DNA of 19,981 nt, from NCBI GenBank assembly GCA_022925895.1, contig JAKSYS010000835.1, positions 1 to 19,981 on the forward strand, read 5' to 3'. The translations under genes were made by a program, and so were the position numbers. Each line of letters starts with the position of its first letter. Positions within the stretch are counted from its first letter, which is position 1. This stretch comes from Fragilaria crotonensis. Its lineage: Eukaryota > Bacillariophyta > Fragilariophyceae > Fragilariales > Fragilariaceae. The notes below the pieces were generated by a model, which saw only the letters and a list, made by a program, of their open reading frames with translations, had not been told where the DNA came from and did no database searches. Shown in pieces: positions 1-9,712 of the stretch.

Positions 1-142
1 CAGACCTCGTCTATGTGCACAAAAGGGACAAATACCAGTACGCCAGTACCAGGTACAGGAACCACAGTACTACCGGTAGGAGTACGATGAGTTCCTCTCG
101 TATCCCACATGTCATAAGAATGAACGACGCCTGAACTTTGCC

Positions 143-1243
143 ATGATGATGTCCACTCAACGAGCCTCGACTCTCGTCCTTTTCCGAAGCAGTCATGCAT
201 CATGTTGTCGCAGGAATACACTCTCCCGCGCAACGTCTAGGAGATTCCTGTCTGACAAGCCCCAACAGCCAGCTCCCTCCAGACCGGTTGATCCGAAGTA
301 CGCCAAAACGACCGCTGGAACTGGTCGCATGCCCGGCAGCACGCCCGCTGAAGAACTGTCTCGCAACAGAGGCCCCGTCTCGTGGGCGGCGTTGGGTTTG
401 GTGGCGGTGGCCTCGGCGTCAGCTGTGGGGTACTATCAGGTGGAACGTGAGAGACGATTGGAACGAGCCATGGGAAAAGTTGTATCAAGTACGTACCGAG
501 ATGGCGGAGAGGACGAAGGATGGTCTCCCAACCCTGAGTTTTTGGCTAGAAGAAAGTGGAAACTAACCAAATACGGTTGGTTCCCAGAGGAGGATGCGTT
601 TGGAGGTGGTGAGTTGTACCTCCTTTCAACTTGTTGCCGCGATCCTAGCCAAGAAAGGGAGAGGGGGTGATCATTCTTCCATAGCAACGCGTTCTCTCAC
701 CACTATTATCCTTCTCCACTCAAAGCTGGTAAACCCGCAATTGGAGGCCCATGGTCCTTGATTGATTTGGATGGAAATCTCGTCACCAATAAGAATTTCG
801 AAGGCAAATGGTTACTGCTTTACTTTGGGTTTGCGAGATGCCCAGACATTTGTCCATCCGAGATGGTGAAAGTCGGCAAAGTTATGGATACGCTCCTGAA
901 GGAGCGACCAAAGCTGGCAGAAAAGATTCAGCCCATTTTTGTGAGCGTAGACCCCGCTCGAGACTCGCTGAAGGCCTTGCGTGAGTACGGAAAGGATTTC
1001 CATCCTTCGTACGTTTTCTTGACAGGAAGCCCGGAACAGGTACAACAAATGGCCAAGAAGTACAGAGTCTACGTTAGCAAAGCTGATGAAACTGAAGATG
1101 GGGACTATCTTGTGGACCACTCTATTGTTGTCTACTTCCATGATGATACGGGAGATCTTGCTGATTGCTTTACTCAGTCCATGCGACCAAAGGATGTCGT
1201 CGAGAAAATCATTGAACGAATGACGTTTGTTCCAACGTACTGA
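143..1243 (+). CDS. SCO1: SCO1/SenC-type copper chaperone for cytochrome c oxidase, mitochondrial
   Basis: Two exons, 143-608 and 726-1243, give a 327-residue protein. The intron is 117 bp (GTGAGT at 609, AG at 724-725) and the split codon makes the join read GGAGKPAIGGP, the usual start of the SCO fold. SCO proteins deliver copper to the CuA site of Cox2 in the mitochondrial intermembrane space. The arginine- and serine-rich N-terminus free of acids (about residues 1-40) looks like a mitochondrial presequence, and a single membrane span lies at about 79-98. The thioredoxin-like domain carries the copper-binding CPDIC motif (Cys194, Cys198) and the conserved distal histidine in LVDHSIV (His287). 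The C-terminus is complete. Three ATGs occur in a row at 143, 146 and 149; the first is used here. It converges with the transporter gene, leaving 98 bp between stops. Exon structure is inferred from splice signals and protein continuity. Confidence 0.93.
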
Positions 1244-1341
1244 GACCGAGACCATAGTTGCAAATAGAAGTTGTTGCGTAGCACAGTACAGTGTTGATAT
1301 TGAAATTCAAGTCGCACGCGAGTTTACAACGCGTTTGTAGA

Positions 1342-2632
1342 TCACACCGAATCATCACCCGCACTTGAATTGCTGGAATACGTTCGCCTATGAGGGACAG
1401 GTAACTCTACCTCAGACAGAGCCTTGGTATCGTCGTCTTCGTCGAGAAATTCTTCCAGATCGTGGACGTCACGGTCCATCAATTCACCTTCGTCATCGCT
1501 GAAGTGATCTTTGATTTGTCTGTATTTTAGTACGCCGTACCTCTTGGGCGATGGTTCACCATCTCCTTCGACCCTTGCTTGCTCCGGCACCACTTTGATA
1601 AAGTGATATTGAATCTTATACATGACAACCCCAATGACAACAGTAATACATCCCCACACATTGATTGTATTGAGAGGATCGTTGAACATGGTCACTCTGG
1701 TGCCGGTAATACAGTTTGAGTTTTGTCGTACAGGCCAACGTTTTCAGTCACCGGTGCACTTACCCCAATATGATCGTAATCATTTCCTTTATCACTCCTC
1801 CAATCATGAGAATGATGGCGCTTGCCTTCATAATGAGAGAAAATTCGCAGAGGACCATGGCGATCGCAAATACTGCACCGAGCAACCCCAAGCCGATGGT
1901 ATGGAAAACATCTGCAGGGTCATCAATCAAGCCCTCTCCGAACATGGTCCATGGTTGCTCAACAATAATGGACAAAACAAGCATGCTGATGAACATGCTT
2001 GGTGACAAGACTCGCATCGTCGCGATGGTGGTTTTAAGCGGCGGGTCAAGACTCCGTATCTTGAGTTGTACCAGCGTCCATCTTGCGCCGCTCAAACAGG
2101 AAGCCGCGAGACACAGAAGAAAGCCTATGATATCGAACTTTGTTTCACCAATGACAGTTAAGAATTCTCCAGCCGCAATGATGGCAACGACTGTGAGCAA
2201 CGGCCAAGTTATGCGTTCGATACCGAACATATACGCCCAAGCCAAAACAAAAACAGGAGTTGAGGCCTTGACCATGGTGTAAAAGGTGATGGATATTCTG
2301 ACGAGCGATAGGTTGCTCATTCCGACATCACCTGACGTAACCAGTCCACATGGAATTGACACCGCCAAGTATTGGCTCCAAGACATTTCCGTTATCATGT
2401 CCCCACCAAAGAAAGATGGAAAAAGAGTGCTTATCGACCAGCTGAATATCCATTGCACAAAGAAGTGCATTGATGTCAACAAAAGAGGGCAAGGAAAACT
2501 CATGTGCTCTGATCCGAATACAAATTTGTTGTATGCGCTCAGCAATGCAGAAAACATGAACCATCCTGACATCGGAACAAGATAAATGCAGTGGTCTTTA
2601 TACAACGACTGCAAACATTCGATTGTGCCCAT
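1342..2632 (-). CDS. Triose-phosphate/nucleotide-sugar-type transporter (SLC35C2-like, DMT superfamily)
   Basis: Two exons on the minus strand, 2632-1764 and 1696-1342, join across a 67-bp intron (GTAAGT at 1763, acceptor AG at 1698-1697) to a 407-residue polytopic membrane protein. The motif SAYNKFVFG followed by FPCPLLLTSMHFFVQW near the N-terminus is typical of the SLC35C2 branch of the triose-phosphate/nucleotide-sugar transporter family. Further hydrophobic segments include one with FYTMVKASTPVFVL and the last pair, where KEMITIILG is continued by exon 2 (VTMFNDPLN, then a membrane helix). The hydrophilic tail is very acidic (HFSDDEGELMDRD, EEFLDEDDD) and probably cytosolic. Substrate cannot be told from sequence; Golgi/ER or plastid-envelope location are both possible. 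The start is the first ATG of the open frame; the frame is open for 31 more codons upstream without an ATG, so an extra 5' exon is possible. Confidence 0.85.
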
Positions 2633-2969
2633 CTTGATCCTCTGACACTCGATTTGATACTGATGAACCTGTTTCAAGACGCTTGATGTCCAAGTTCCTC
2701 GATCGCACAGTAACGAATGGCGCAAATCTATTCACCTTGCGTCGGTGATGATCTATGTGAAGATGCAAATGAACATAAAAGAATTCAAGGTAGCAAATGT
2801 GAAACTGGCATACGGTACTTGTACGAGTACCGGTACTTGGACATAATCCAGACGAGTATACTGTCAACAATCGGGTCATTGAAAAATGTAATGATTTGGG
2901 TCCATCTTGTCGTTTTGTCATCTTGATGGTGCTCTCTATCAAACGCTCTACGGTCAGACCTCACGGTTG
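2633..2969. other. Intergenic region upstream of the transporter gene
   Basis: No gene is recognisable. The stretch contains a cluster of GTAC-rich words at 2811-2840 (TACGGTACTT, GTACGAGTAC, CGGTACTTGG), which are short overlapping palindromes of a kind repeated in the other intergenic regions of this window. The promoter of the minus-strand transporter should lie here; no clear TATA box was found. Confidence 0.4.
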
Positions 2970-3373
2970 CTACGGTACCAGGTACATTGTAGGGTCTTGC
3001 CTCTTGACTCCACCAAATAGATGACCCAGGACGTTTCTTCCTGAAGACGCAAAAATGGAAATTGCATCACCTTCTGGTAATTCTTCTAGAATCACACTCT
3101 TGCCCTGTTGCTTCATTGTGGCATCTTCCAAGCATCCATCAACACAGTTTTCATTTTTGGCAATGACTTTGAGATTAATCTCTCAAGTTCCTCTGGAAGC
3201 ATTGCATTATTCTGCAGGGTCATTTATGTATAGTATAGTTGGCTACTAAACACCTCCAGTTGAGGTATCTACTACATACAATGGATATCATTCTGAGCAG
3301 GCTGATTGTTAACAGCTACATTCTCACCAGAAGTGGGAAGATGATCTAGTGCGACAGAAGGAATGCCATTATG
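2970..3373 (-). pseudogene. Decayed coding relic, three protein-like stretches in shifted frames
   Basis: On the minus strand three successive stop-free stretches read like protein but lie in different frames: 3373-3275 (33 codons, contains VALDHLPTSGENVA), about 3217-3116 (34 codons, contains MLPEELERLISKSLPKM) and 3182-2970 (70 codons, contains CVDGCLEDATMKQQGKSVIL and ends MYLVP-stop). None has a proper start, and the frames overlap as expected after small indels. I do not recognise the family; an old gene or transposon fragment is the simplest reading. Open stretches this short can occur by chance, so confidence is low. Confidence 0.25.
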
Positions 3374-3636
3374 TTACATCTTTCCGGGCATTGTATCTGA
3401 TGTACGACAACGCGCGTATTATTGAGTGTTTACTAGATAACAGTGCACCAACCATCAACGATTGTTTACGACCACCAGAATACTGGTTCCTGGACTCTTG
3501 CCACTGACACTGTCTCCCGAGAAAAGTGGACGTTTGATGCAAGTCTTAAGGCCAACATCTCACTTGCAAAAGCAGGCTACTCCCTTAGCTCCGACAGAAA
3601 GAGCTGGGACACAAGGGTGGCCCACGTCAAAACATT
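3374..3636. other. Intergenic region downstream of the RBM22 homologue
   Basis: Nothing with a recognisable product. Short open frames on the plus strand around 3443-3643 show no domain-like composition and overlap the 3' side of the minus-strand RBM22 homologue. Confidence 0.4.
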
Positions 3637-4941
3637 CTATTGAGTATTGTTGGCCCTGGAGCCCAGCCTTCCGGCATCGGCACTTGGATAGTAGGGTTGG
3701 TTCGACCCAATCGTCTTTTTAGCAGCTGCAGAACCCACCCCGCGAATGGCACCACCGCCGGGACGAGGAGCTGCAGCCAGTCCTGTCCGTCGTGCAGCCG
3801 CAATCGCTGCCACTTCAGGAGGAGGTTTGACTGGAATCAATCCTTTTGGCAAACGAACTTTGGAATTTCCACCCGGCGCAGGCGGAATGACAGATGCTGT
3901 CTGTATCGATCCAACCGGAGCGTCCGAACTTGGTTCTTCAGATATCTGTCTCGAAGCTATCCCTGTATTCCCTCGCTTGGGTGCGCGCGCCCATGCAGCG
4001 AAGATCATTCGACCCAATAGTAATTTTCGATTCATCGATGCGATCGCTAGCTCGGCAGCCTCAGGTTGTGTGTATTCCAAGAATGCTTGCCCCTTGTCTG
4101 GCTGGATACGCAACGACACGATTTCTCCAAAACCATAGAATTGGTCACGGATCGCTTCCTCAGTCAATTGTGGATAGGGGGCATCACCCTGAAACCTCAG
4201 ATATAGGGTCGCCTTAGCTTGCTCGTGTCCGTCGTCGTGGCCACTCTCCTGGCTAGCATTCTTCTTTTGTTCTTCCGCCTCCTTGGCCTTCAACCTTGCC
4301 CACAATTTGGCGGCAGCAGGATCATTACCACCGTGAAATCTGTCTTTCGTATTCTGTTTCGATAGCGGATCGTTTCGATCCCTGGGCATTTCATGCCGGA
4401 AAGGGCAGTCTGCCCCACGGTTACATTCTCCCCTGGCAAAGAACGAGCAGAGTTTCGCGAGGTTGCGCTCGTAACGAGGTTCCATTCTAGCGATTGATGA
4501 CAGTTGCGCATGCGCGAGAGCATTAGCGTCCCCTACCATGTTCTCCCCCTGAGCTAGAATTCTCTCTTGCTGTGCAGAATACCACGCGCGATTGGCTTGG
4601 GATTGAGGTATGGCCACGGCAGCACCGGCCGAGCCCGATTCCTTGAGAATTTGGTCACGAACTTTGACAGGCAAACCGTAATGCAGATCGTAAATGCATA
4701 CCTGACACACGTTTTTCGCCTGCGCACAGGAGCGGCAGATTTCTACCTTTTTCAAGCGCCCCTTGGTGCCAGCTTGCCAAGCAAACACGGTGAATGGTGT
4801 GTCACAAATCTTACACTTTTTCCCATGCGCCTCCTTCGTCATTCGAACGTAGGCATTGTCTCCCAAGCAAGTCTCACACACCAAAGGAAACTCTGTCTCT
4901 TCCCACTTTTGTTTCACGTCGTCGCGTTTCACAGCTGCCAT
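3637..4941 (-). CDS. RBM22: Pre-mRNA splicing factor RBM22/Cwc2/Ecm2 (Slt11) homologue
   Basis: Single-exon gene for a 434-residue protein, starting at the ATG at 4941 and ending with TAG at 3639-3637. RBM22 (Cwc2 plus Ecm2 in yeast) binds U6 snRNA and the intron in the catalytic spliceosome within the NTC-related complex. Domains in order: an N-terminal zinc-binding region with paired cysteines (about 22/25, 43/46, 69/72, 79/82) including the family words FPLVCETCLGDN and VRMTKEAHGKKCKIC; a CCCH finger of spacing C-x7-C-x5-C-x3-H (165, 173, 179, 183); and an RRM at about 245-321 (TLYLRF as RNP2, KGQAFLEY as RNP1). The C-terminal tail is rich in Pro, Ala and Gly, as in relatives. It shares a 548-bp intergenic region with the divergent oxygenase gene. 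Length and domain order are normal for the family and no breaks are seen. Confidence 0.95.
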   Translation of the reverse strand: MAAVKRDDVKQKWEETEFPLVCETCLGDNAYVRMTKEAHGKKCKICDTPFTVFAWQAGTKGRLKKVEICRSCAQAKNVCQVCIYDLHYGLPVKVRDQILKESGSAGAAVAIPQSQANRAWYSAQQERILAQGENMVGDANALAHAQLSSIARMEPRYERNLAKLCSFFARGECNRGADCPFRHEMPRDRNDPLSKQNTKDRFHGGNDPAAAKLWARLKAKEAEEQKKNASQESGHDDGHEQAKATLYLRFQGDAPYPQLTEEAIRDQFYGFGEIVSLRIQPDKGQAFLEYTQPEAAELAIASMNRKLLLGRMIFAAWARAPKRGNTGIASRQISEEPSSDAPVGSIQTASVIPPAPGGNSKVRLPKGLIPVKPPPEVAAIAAARRTGLAAAPRPGGGAIRGVGSAAAKKTIGSNQPYYPSADAGRLGSRANNTQ

Positions 4942-5489
4942 AGTCAAAATTCAAAATGAACGATTCAGGTCCGTCTGCAGAACGAATGCGGTTGGGTGGA
5001 GTAGGGTTGTTTGGTTTCGTGTGATTTTCTGGAGGGTTGTTTGCGGTGTGGTGCTCAGAAGCTCGGAGAAGAGCTCGCGATCCCGACATCGGTCGACTTC
5101 GCACGTCGGTTCTACAGACTCAAAGGTACTATAACGTACACGTATTTGAAGTACGGTAGAGTGTACAGTGTACAGCACCCTGTGAACTGTGAACAGTACC
5201 TGGTACCGGTACACAGCCAACAAGGGCGGTACTTTATCATACAAGGTAGCCTACACCTGTAGTTTTGGATTTCTGTACTACAGTATTTCAGATGTAATCT
5301 ATTACTCCAGTACAATATTCCAGTACGATAATCGATAATACTCAAAGTAAAAAAAAATACTGCACTGCCCGGCACTTGTCTCGCTGGAAAACAAACCACT
5401 CTTGGAAAGGTTCGCATTTTAGCCGTGTCCGTTCTTGGCATTTTCTTCATTTACCAACTCTCACCGTTTTTGTAAGACGACGCACCATC
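4942..5489. promoter_or_regulatory. Divergent promoter region with GTAC-rich words
   Basis: This 548-bp region separates the starts of the minus-strand RBM22 homologue and the plus-strand oxygenase, so both promoters must lie in it. It contains a dense run of short palindromes at 5110-5215, including ACAGTACCTGGTACCGGTAC (about 5193-5212), and more GTAC words at 5270-5330, followed by a poly-A stretch at 5347-5356. No TATA box is obvious. That the words are regulatory is inference from their position and recurrence. Confidence 0.4.
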
Positions 5490-6805
5490 ATGATGAAGCG
5501 CTTAGTGATGCTGCTCGCTCCCCTCCTCGTGGTTTCCATGAACCCACAATCAAGAGATATTCGTATCATCAATGAAGCTGGCTTCAAGGTTGAAATTTTC
5601 TGGATCAATCGCTGGAAAAACGATGAATTAGTTCTCAACAGCGACGAAGGCATCTTTCACGGTGCAGAGAGTCAGATCAACTCTTATGTTACACACGAGT
5701 TCGAGGTCCATGAAATTCCCAATAAAAAGCTTGGAAAGTGCAAAGGACCAGACGATACTTGCAGGAAGGGTTACTTTCAAGTGAATGACAACGACGAACA
5801 ATGTAAGTGAGTCTAGGGCGAAACGGTCATTTTGGATGTCATGCTTAGCTTGCGTCGCGCCTAACGAATGCCGTGCGTTTGTTTGCAGTGATCGTTTTGA
5901 AGGAAGGCTTGCAGGAGATCGTGCATACTGACAACGTGAGCAAGGCGCGAGACCAAGCTCGGGCTGTCTTGCAGGTATGTAAGGACCAAGCTGTCAACAG
6001 TTTCAGTGCTTCGAACCCTGAGGCTTCCATGAATGCTCTGCTCGAGTGTGTTAATTCATCTGTACACGCTGCTGTTGAGGCGAAGAAGGATGAAATCTCA
6101 TTTCAACAGAATCTTCGATTCGAAATGGGATCGAAGCTTGGTACTTATTCTTGCGTTGATCCAAACGTCACCATGGCGACTAGCATTGAAAACAAGACTT
6201 GGAGTCACGACGGCACCGTGCACAACGTTGAGGTTCTTTTTGATCGACCAGCAAGCAAAATAACTTACATCCGAAATTTCATAACACAAGAAGAGTGTGA
6301 TGGGGTCCAGGCAGCTGTCACCCTTGCCGACGCTGACGGTACCAATGGCCTTTTTGCAAGAAAGGGAGGCGTCGATATTCCCTTTGAGGAGCGCTCAAAC
6401 AAGATTACAACTTTGGCCCACAGAATGTACGCCTACGCTGCTGATGTTTTGCGCCTTCAGGTGAAGGCGGAAGACGCCGAGCAAATGTTTTTGTTGCATT
6501 ATCCAGGTAAAGTGGACAATCCTAGTCGATACGATGCACACTGCGATGGACGGTGTGATGGCTCCCAGCACGTCAAGGGTGACCGCGTGGCAACGATGAT
6601 CGCGTACTGCGAGACGGCCAAGAAGGGGGGTCACACTCACTTCAACAATGCTGGTATTCATATAATCCCTGAAAAGTACTCGGCGGTGTTTGTTGGATAC
6701 ATTGACCCCGCAACTAATGAGCTTGATTCTGGATTTACGCAACACACCGGATGCGGCGTGGTGGAAGGGGACAAGACGATTGTTACCCACAAAATTAGAA
6801 TCTAG
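5490..6805 (+). CDS. Secreted 2OG-Fe(II) oxygenase, prolyl-4-hydroxylase-like, with VHL-beta-like N-terminal region
   Basis: Two exons, 5490-5802 and 5889-6805, give 409 residues; the 86-bp intron has GTAAGT and TTTGCAG, and the split codon encodes Leu105. Residues 1-17 (MMKRLVMLLAPLLVV) form a signal peptide or anchor, pointing to the ER. The C-terminal half matches the prolyl-4-hydroxylase alpha-subunit fold: iron ligands His322 and Asp324 in YDAHCDG, distal His390 in TQHTGCGVVEGDK, Lys400 to bind 2-oxoglutarate, and the strand GGHTHFNNAGIHIIPEK between them. Such enzymes hydroxylate proline in collagen-like or cell-wall proteins using 2-oxoglutarate, O2 and Fe(II). Residues about 22-75 (INEAGFKVEIFW through INSYVTHEFEVHE) resemble the VHL beta domain, which in animals binds hydroxyproline; this is a by-eye match. 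The start is the ATG after the 5' leader; the open frame upstream has no ATG. Confidence 0.88.
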
Positions 6806-7025
6806 AGAAAGTTTATAAGCAACAAGATATGTCCTTTTTGCGTGCAAACCAGGTCGAATGACAATGAAGACAGTCACAGGTGGAGACGAAAAGTTCTCGA
6901 TTTTGGAATCAAGCGCTTGTCAACGACCTCGAGATAAAACGGGTACAGAAATACAGGAGTTCTTGGCAAATGCAATGCCATCATGGCAGCTGCAACGGAT
7001 GATACAAATAGCACAACAATTTCTA
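6806..7025. other. Intergenic region downstream of the oxygenase gene
   Basis: No gene seen. Short open frames on both strands in this stretch lack any recognisable motif. It adjoins a decayed minus-strand coding relic. Confidence 0.4.
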
Positions 7026-7287
7026 GAACGCTTTGGGAATGTGGCAACATTCTGAATCTGGGATAAATTGTTCCAATTGGTTGTTTCTCTTGTTCCTCCC
7101 TCTGCTGCTCCACACATGGAGATTGAGATGGTTAAGCAATGACTCAACAAAGTCCTCATTTCACACCCTATCTGCATGTTTTCTATTTGGACTCTTTTTG
7201 TTCTTGTAGACATCGTCAATGGCATTCCGATACGTTGATATGGAAGGAAGAATGCCAAACCACTGAAAACAGCATTCTTTGAGGAGT
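7026..7287 (-). pseudogene. Decayed coding relic, possibly a transposase or recombinase fragment
   Basis: On the minus strand one frame reads like protein from about 7287 to 7164 (contains CFQWFGILPSISTYRNAIDD and KNKKSPNRKHADR), meets a TGA at 7163-7161, and continues in the same frame to a TAG at 7025-7023 (contains NEDFVESLLNHLNLHVWSSR). The STYRNAI segment recalls the N-terminal core-binding region of tyrosine recombinases such as Cryptons, but this is a weak visual resemblance. Further upstream the frame is closed. A dead transposon or gene fragment is the best reading. Confidence 0.3.
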
Positions 7288-7321
7288 TGCTAACAGAATG
7301 TGAGGAGTTGCTAACAGAATG
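7280..7321. repeat. Perfect tandem duplication of a 21-bp unit
   Basis: The unit TGAGGAGTTGCTAACAGAAT plus G occurs twice head to tail (7280-7300 and 7301-7321) without mismatch. It lies at the upstream edge of the decayed minus-strand relic and probably arose by replication slippage. Confidence 0.9.
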
Positions 7322-7753
7322 CCATTGTTGTGATTTCTGATGACACCAACAATGAGAACATTAGGGAACAGTATTTGGCGTTGTTGGTCCCTGCGGATCT
7401 CCCAGGCAATCATGAACATAATCTGACTCCATTCATTAAATTGTTGTTATGATATGATAGATTGTAAAGAAAAGCCCCTGCTTTGAGGATAAATGTAGAC
7501 AGTGCTGGCAATCATAACTCCTATTCACTAGATCACAACTTCAACATATGCTTACAATGTTCATTCATGTCAGCATTATACTTATTCTTGCATCACAAAA
7601 GGACTGATACAGTGTGCCTTCATCGGGAATTTGGATACACATGGATTTGTTAGCTGACAGGCACCATGTCTGCATTCAAAAATGTAGATATTGAGCACTT
7701 TCATAATTTTTGGAAAAATGATTGTTGCAAGAAGGGCACTAAGAGACTGCCTT

Positions 7754-7990
7754 CTATATAATCCTGATTATAGCCTGGTGATGTTGTGCTGGAGACAAAA
7801 GTGTTTTCTCTACAAACATTTGTACGGCTAAATTTTCTCTTCTAGTAACATATTTGACTCTTGAAATACTTTGCAGGACGTACACAGCAAACTCTGTGTT
7901 GACTTCTTTAAGCAATATGTCACCCTCAATGAGCTCAACCAAGGATGCATTCCATCTCCCATGAGTGTTGGAATGTTCAGACCTATTAAT
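7754..7990 (-). pseudogene. Protein-like minus-strand fragment, family unknown
   Basis: An open minus-strand stretch runs from about 7990 to the stop at 7756-7754. It begins with words such as RSEHSNTHGRWNASLVELIE and contains an ATG-less start region, so it cannot be a complete gene. It is on the same strand as the relic at 7026-7287 and may belong to the same dead element. No domain recognised. Confidence 0.2.
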
Positions 7991-8760
7991 ACAATAATTC
8001 TTATGATCTATTAATATTAGTGCTCTAACAAACCATCATACTATATCAATTTGCAACAAAGATTGATGTACTTAATGGTTGCCAGTTTTTTCTCCCTCCA
8101 ATCAAGTTATATGTATGACAGTGTCACTTGATAGTGCAGTACCTCCAGGTTTACAAAGTTTGTTAAGCACGGATTCATCAATAACCCTCCAGGAAAATTC
8201 TGCATTACTATTTGATTCATTTTGATTGGAAAAGGACAATTTCTTGGCTGCATGTTTGTTTTTGTCTTCTCACTATGGTTATACAGAGTATCTCATTAAT
8301 GCTTACACCCGGTTTCGATGCTATTCACATGTTTGGTGTCTGCCATGTGCCATGTGCCGTGATGTTGACAGTTGTTATCTTTTTTCAGGGCTCTGATCTA
8401 CAATAAGAAAAGGAGCTTGAAGAAGTAGTGAAGTTAATCAAGAATGCAGCTCAACCATAAACCTTGGTGCGACGACGACGTCCTAAGACGCGAAGTTCAC
8501 ATTTCACATTCCTGAAATCTGAGACCTGCTCTGTGCTCTGAGCTCTGAGCCTTGCATTCGATGTCCAGTCAGACGCATGGGCCGATCAATCACGAATCCA
8601 CACTACGGCGTCGGACGTCGTTTTTAGTCGTAGTCACTTATCCGTGGTGTCTCGAGTACATATGGACAAAAGTTCGGATTTTTCAAAGGAGCCTTTTATG
8701 GTTAGGCGTGTTAAATAGTTTTTCCGATGACGACAACCTTCGGCCATACGACATCTGGAA
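7991..8760. other. AT-rich gene-poor region
   Basis: No gene or structured repeat is supported. The sequence is AT-rich up to about 8450 and has small slippage repeats, for example CATGTGC words near 8341-8356 and alternating CTCTG/GAGCT words near 8525-8550. Open frames here (8212-8406, 8561-8785) show no domain-like features. Confidence 0.35.
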
Positions 8761-8904
8761 ATGCAGCAACTTGTTCCCGATTTGAGCGACTTGGTTTTGA
8801 GCTTCCGGAGTGCGTCTTGGCGACGAAGAACAATACTCCGAGTACTAATCAATGCTGCAGAGTCTGATTTCATTGATTGCGTAGACGAGATACGCCAATT
8901 CTAA
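8761..8904 (+). CDS. Possible small ORF of 47 residues or a 3' exon remnant
   Basis: An ATG at 8761 opens a 47-codon frame with a gene-like composition (starts MQQLVPDLSDLVLSFRS and ends DFIDCVDEIRQF, stop TAA at 8902-8904). Upstream the frame is closed by a TGA 30 bp before. It could be the last exon of a lost gene, a small protein, or chance. No family recognised. Confidence 0.2.
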   Translation: MQQLVPDLSDLVLSFRSASWRRRTILRVLINAAESDFIDCVDEIRQF

Positions 8905-8959
8905 AATTCCGGTCAGTGATCTTCATTGGAAATGGGATGGACTCTGCCACTGTATTTCT

Positions 8960-9330
8960 ACTAGAGTAGGTACCTGGTACTCTACGTCCTACATACTACT
9001 TGTAGTTGTCAGTCCATTGTCGAATACTCCGCTAGTACGGTCGTAATTACTCCACTATTTGTACTCTGGAGTAGAGGTGTTTTTCGGGGTTCTGGAACAC
9101 ATGGACGCACATCGGAGTAAATTCTACACGATTTTATTACAAGGTGAACTGTGCATCTGGACCCTGTGATATTTGGATGATGAGATGATGAGGAATTTTG
9201 TTTTGCTACTGGTACGATACCAGTACCATTGACAGTACAAGGTCCCTGGTAGTCATCAGAATGATCATATGCATACACTCCAAATACGATACTTGTACCT
9301 GGTACAAGTACTAGTACCACATATCACATT
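8960..9330. repeat. Cluster of GTAC-rich near-palindromes
   Basis: This intergenic stretch has several overlapping GTAC words: GTAGGTACCTGGTACTCTAC at about 8966-8985, CTGGTACGATACCAGTACC around 9209-9227, and the hairpin CTTGTACC-T-GGTACAAG at 9292-9308 followed by TACTAGTACC. It lies 380-750 bp upstream of the next gene. Function is unknown. Confidence 0.6.
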
Positions 9331-9652
9331 TGCATTTAGCTAAGTATTTCATAGTGCGCATCGTTCGTCCATAATGTACATGTATGTCATAGCGTCCGTC
9401 GTATGAAGTCGAATTGTCCGATGTCCCATGCCATATTCTCCGGATTCACGAGTATTTCATAGTCCCTTGTAAAGATTGCCACTTCCAAAAGAACACTAGC
9501 AAACCCAGTTACGTACATGCTCGTACAAGGACTACTACGTTTTCCTCGAGTAGTCCGAGTAGCGGCAAGCGGCAAGTGAGAGGGCAACCACCAACAGTGT
9601 CGGAGAAGCGACGAATCAAAGAGTGCGCTTGGGTATTCTGGTTGCAAACAAG

Positions 9653-9660
9653 TATAAATA
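9653..9660 (+). promoter_or_regulatory. Candidate TATA box
   Basis: TATAAATA lies 53 bp before the ATG at 9713, a distance that would give a 5' leader of about 20-30 nt. It is the only clear TATA-like word in the upstream region. Supported by sequence and position only. Confidence 0.4.
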
Positions 9661-9712
9661 CAAGTACCCGGTCCTTTTACCAGACAAGACGAAAACACAG
9701 ACACATCGTTTA

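Noticed and set aside
812-1255. Minus-strand ORF over SCO1 exon 2
   Set aside because: It is antisense to a well-conserved SCO domain and has no features of its own.
5376-5489. Upstream start for the oxygenase
   Set aside because: The open frame extends upstream but begins at TTG, lies in the poly-A-proximal leader and would hide the signal peptide that starts at ATG 5490.
9623-9712. Upstream start for the RRGSLP protein
   Set aside because: The extension starts at GTG and includes the TATAAATA word; the first ATG is at 9713.
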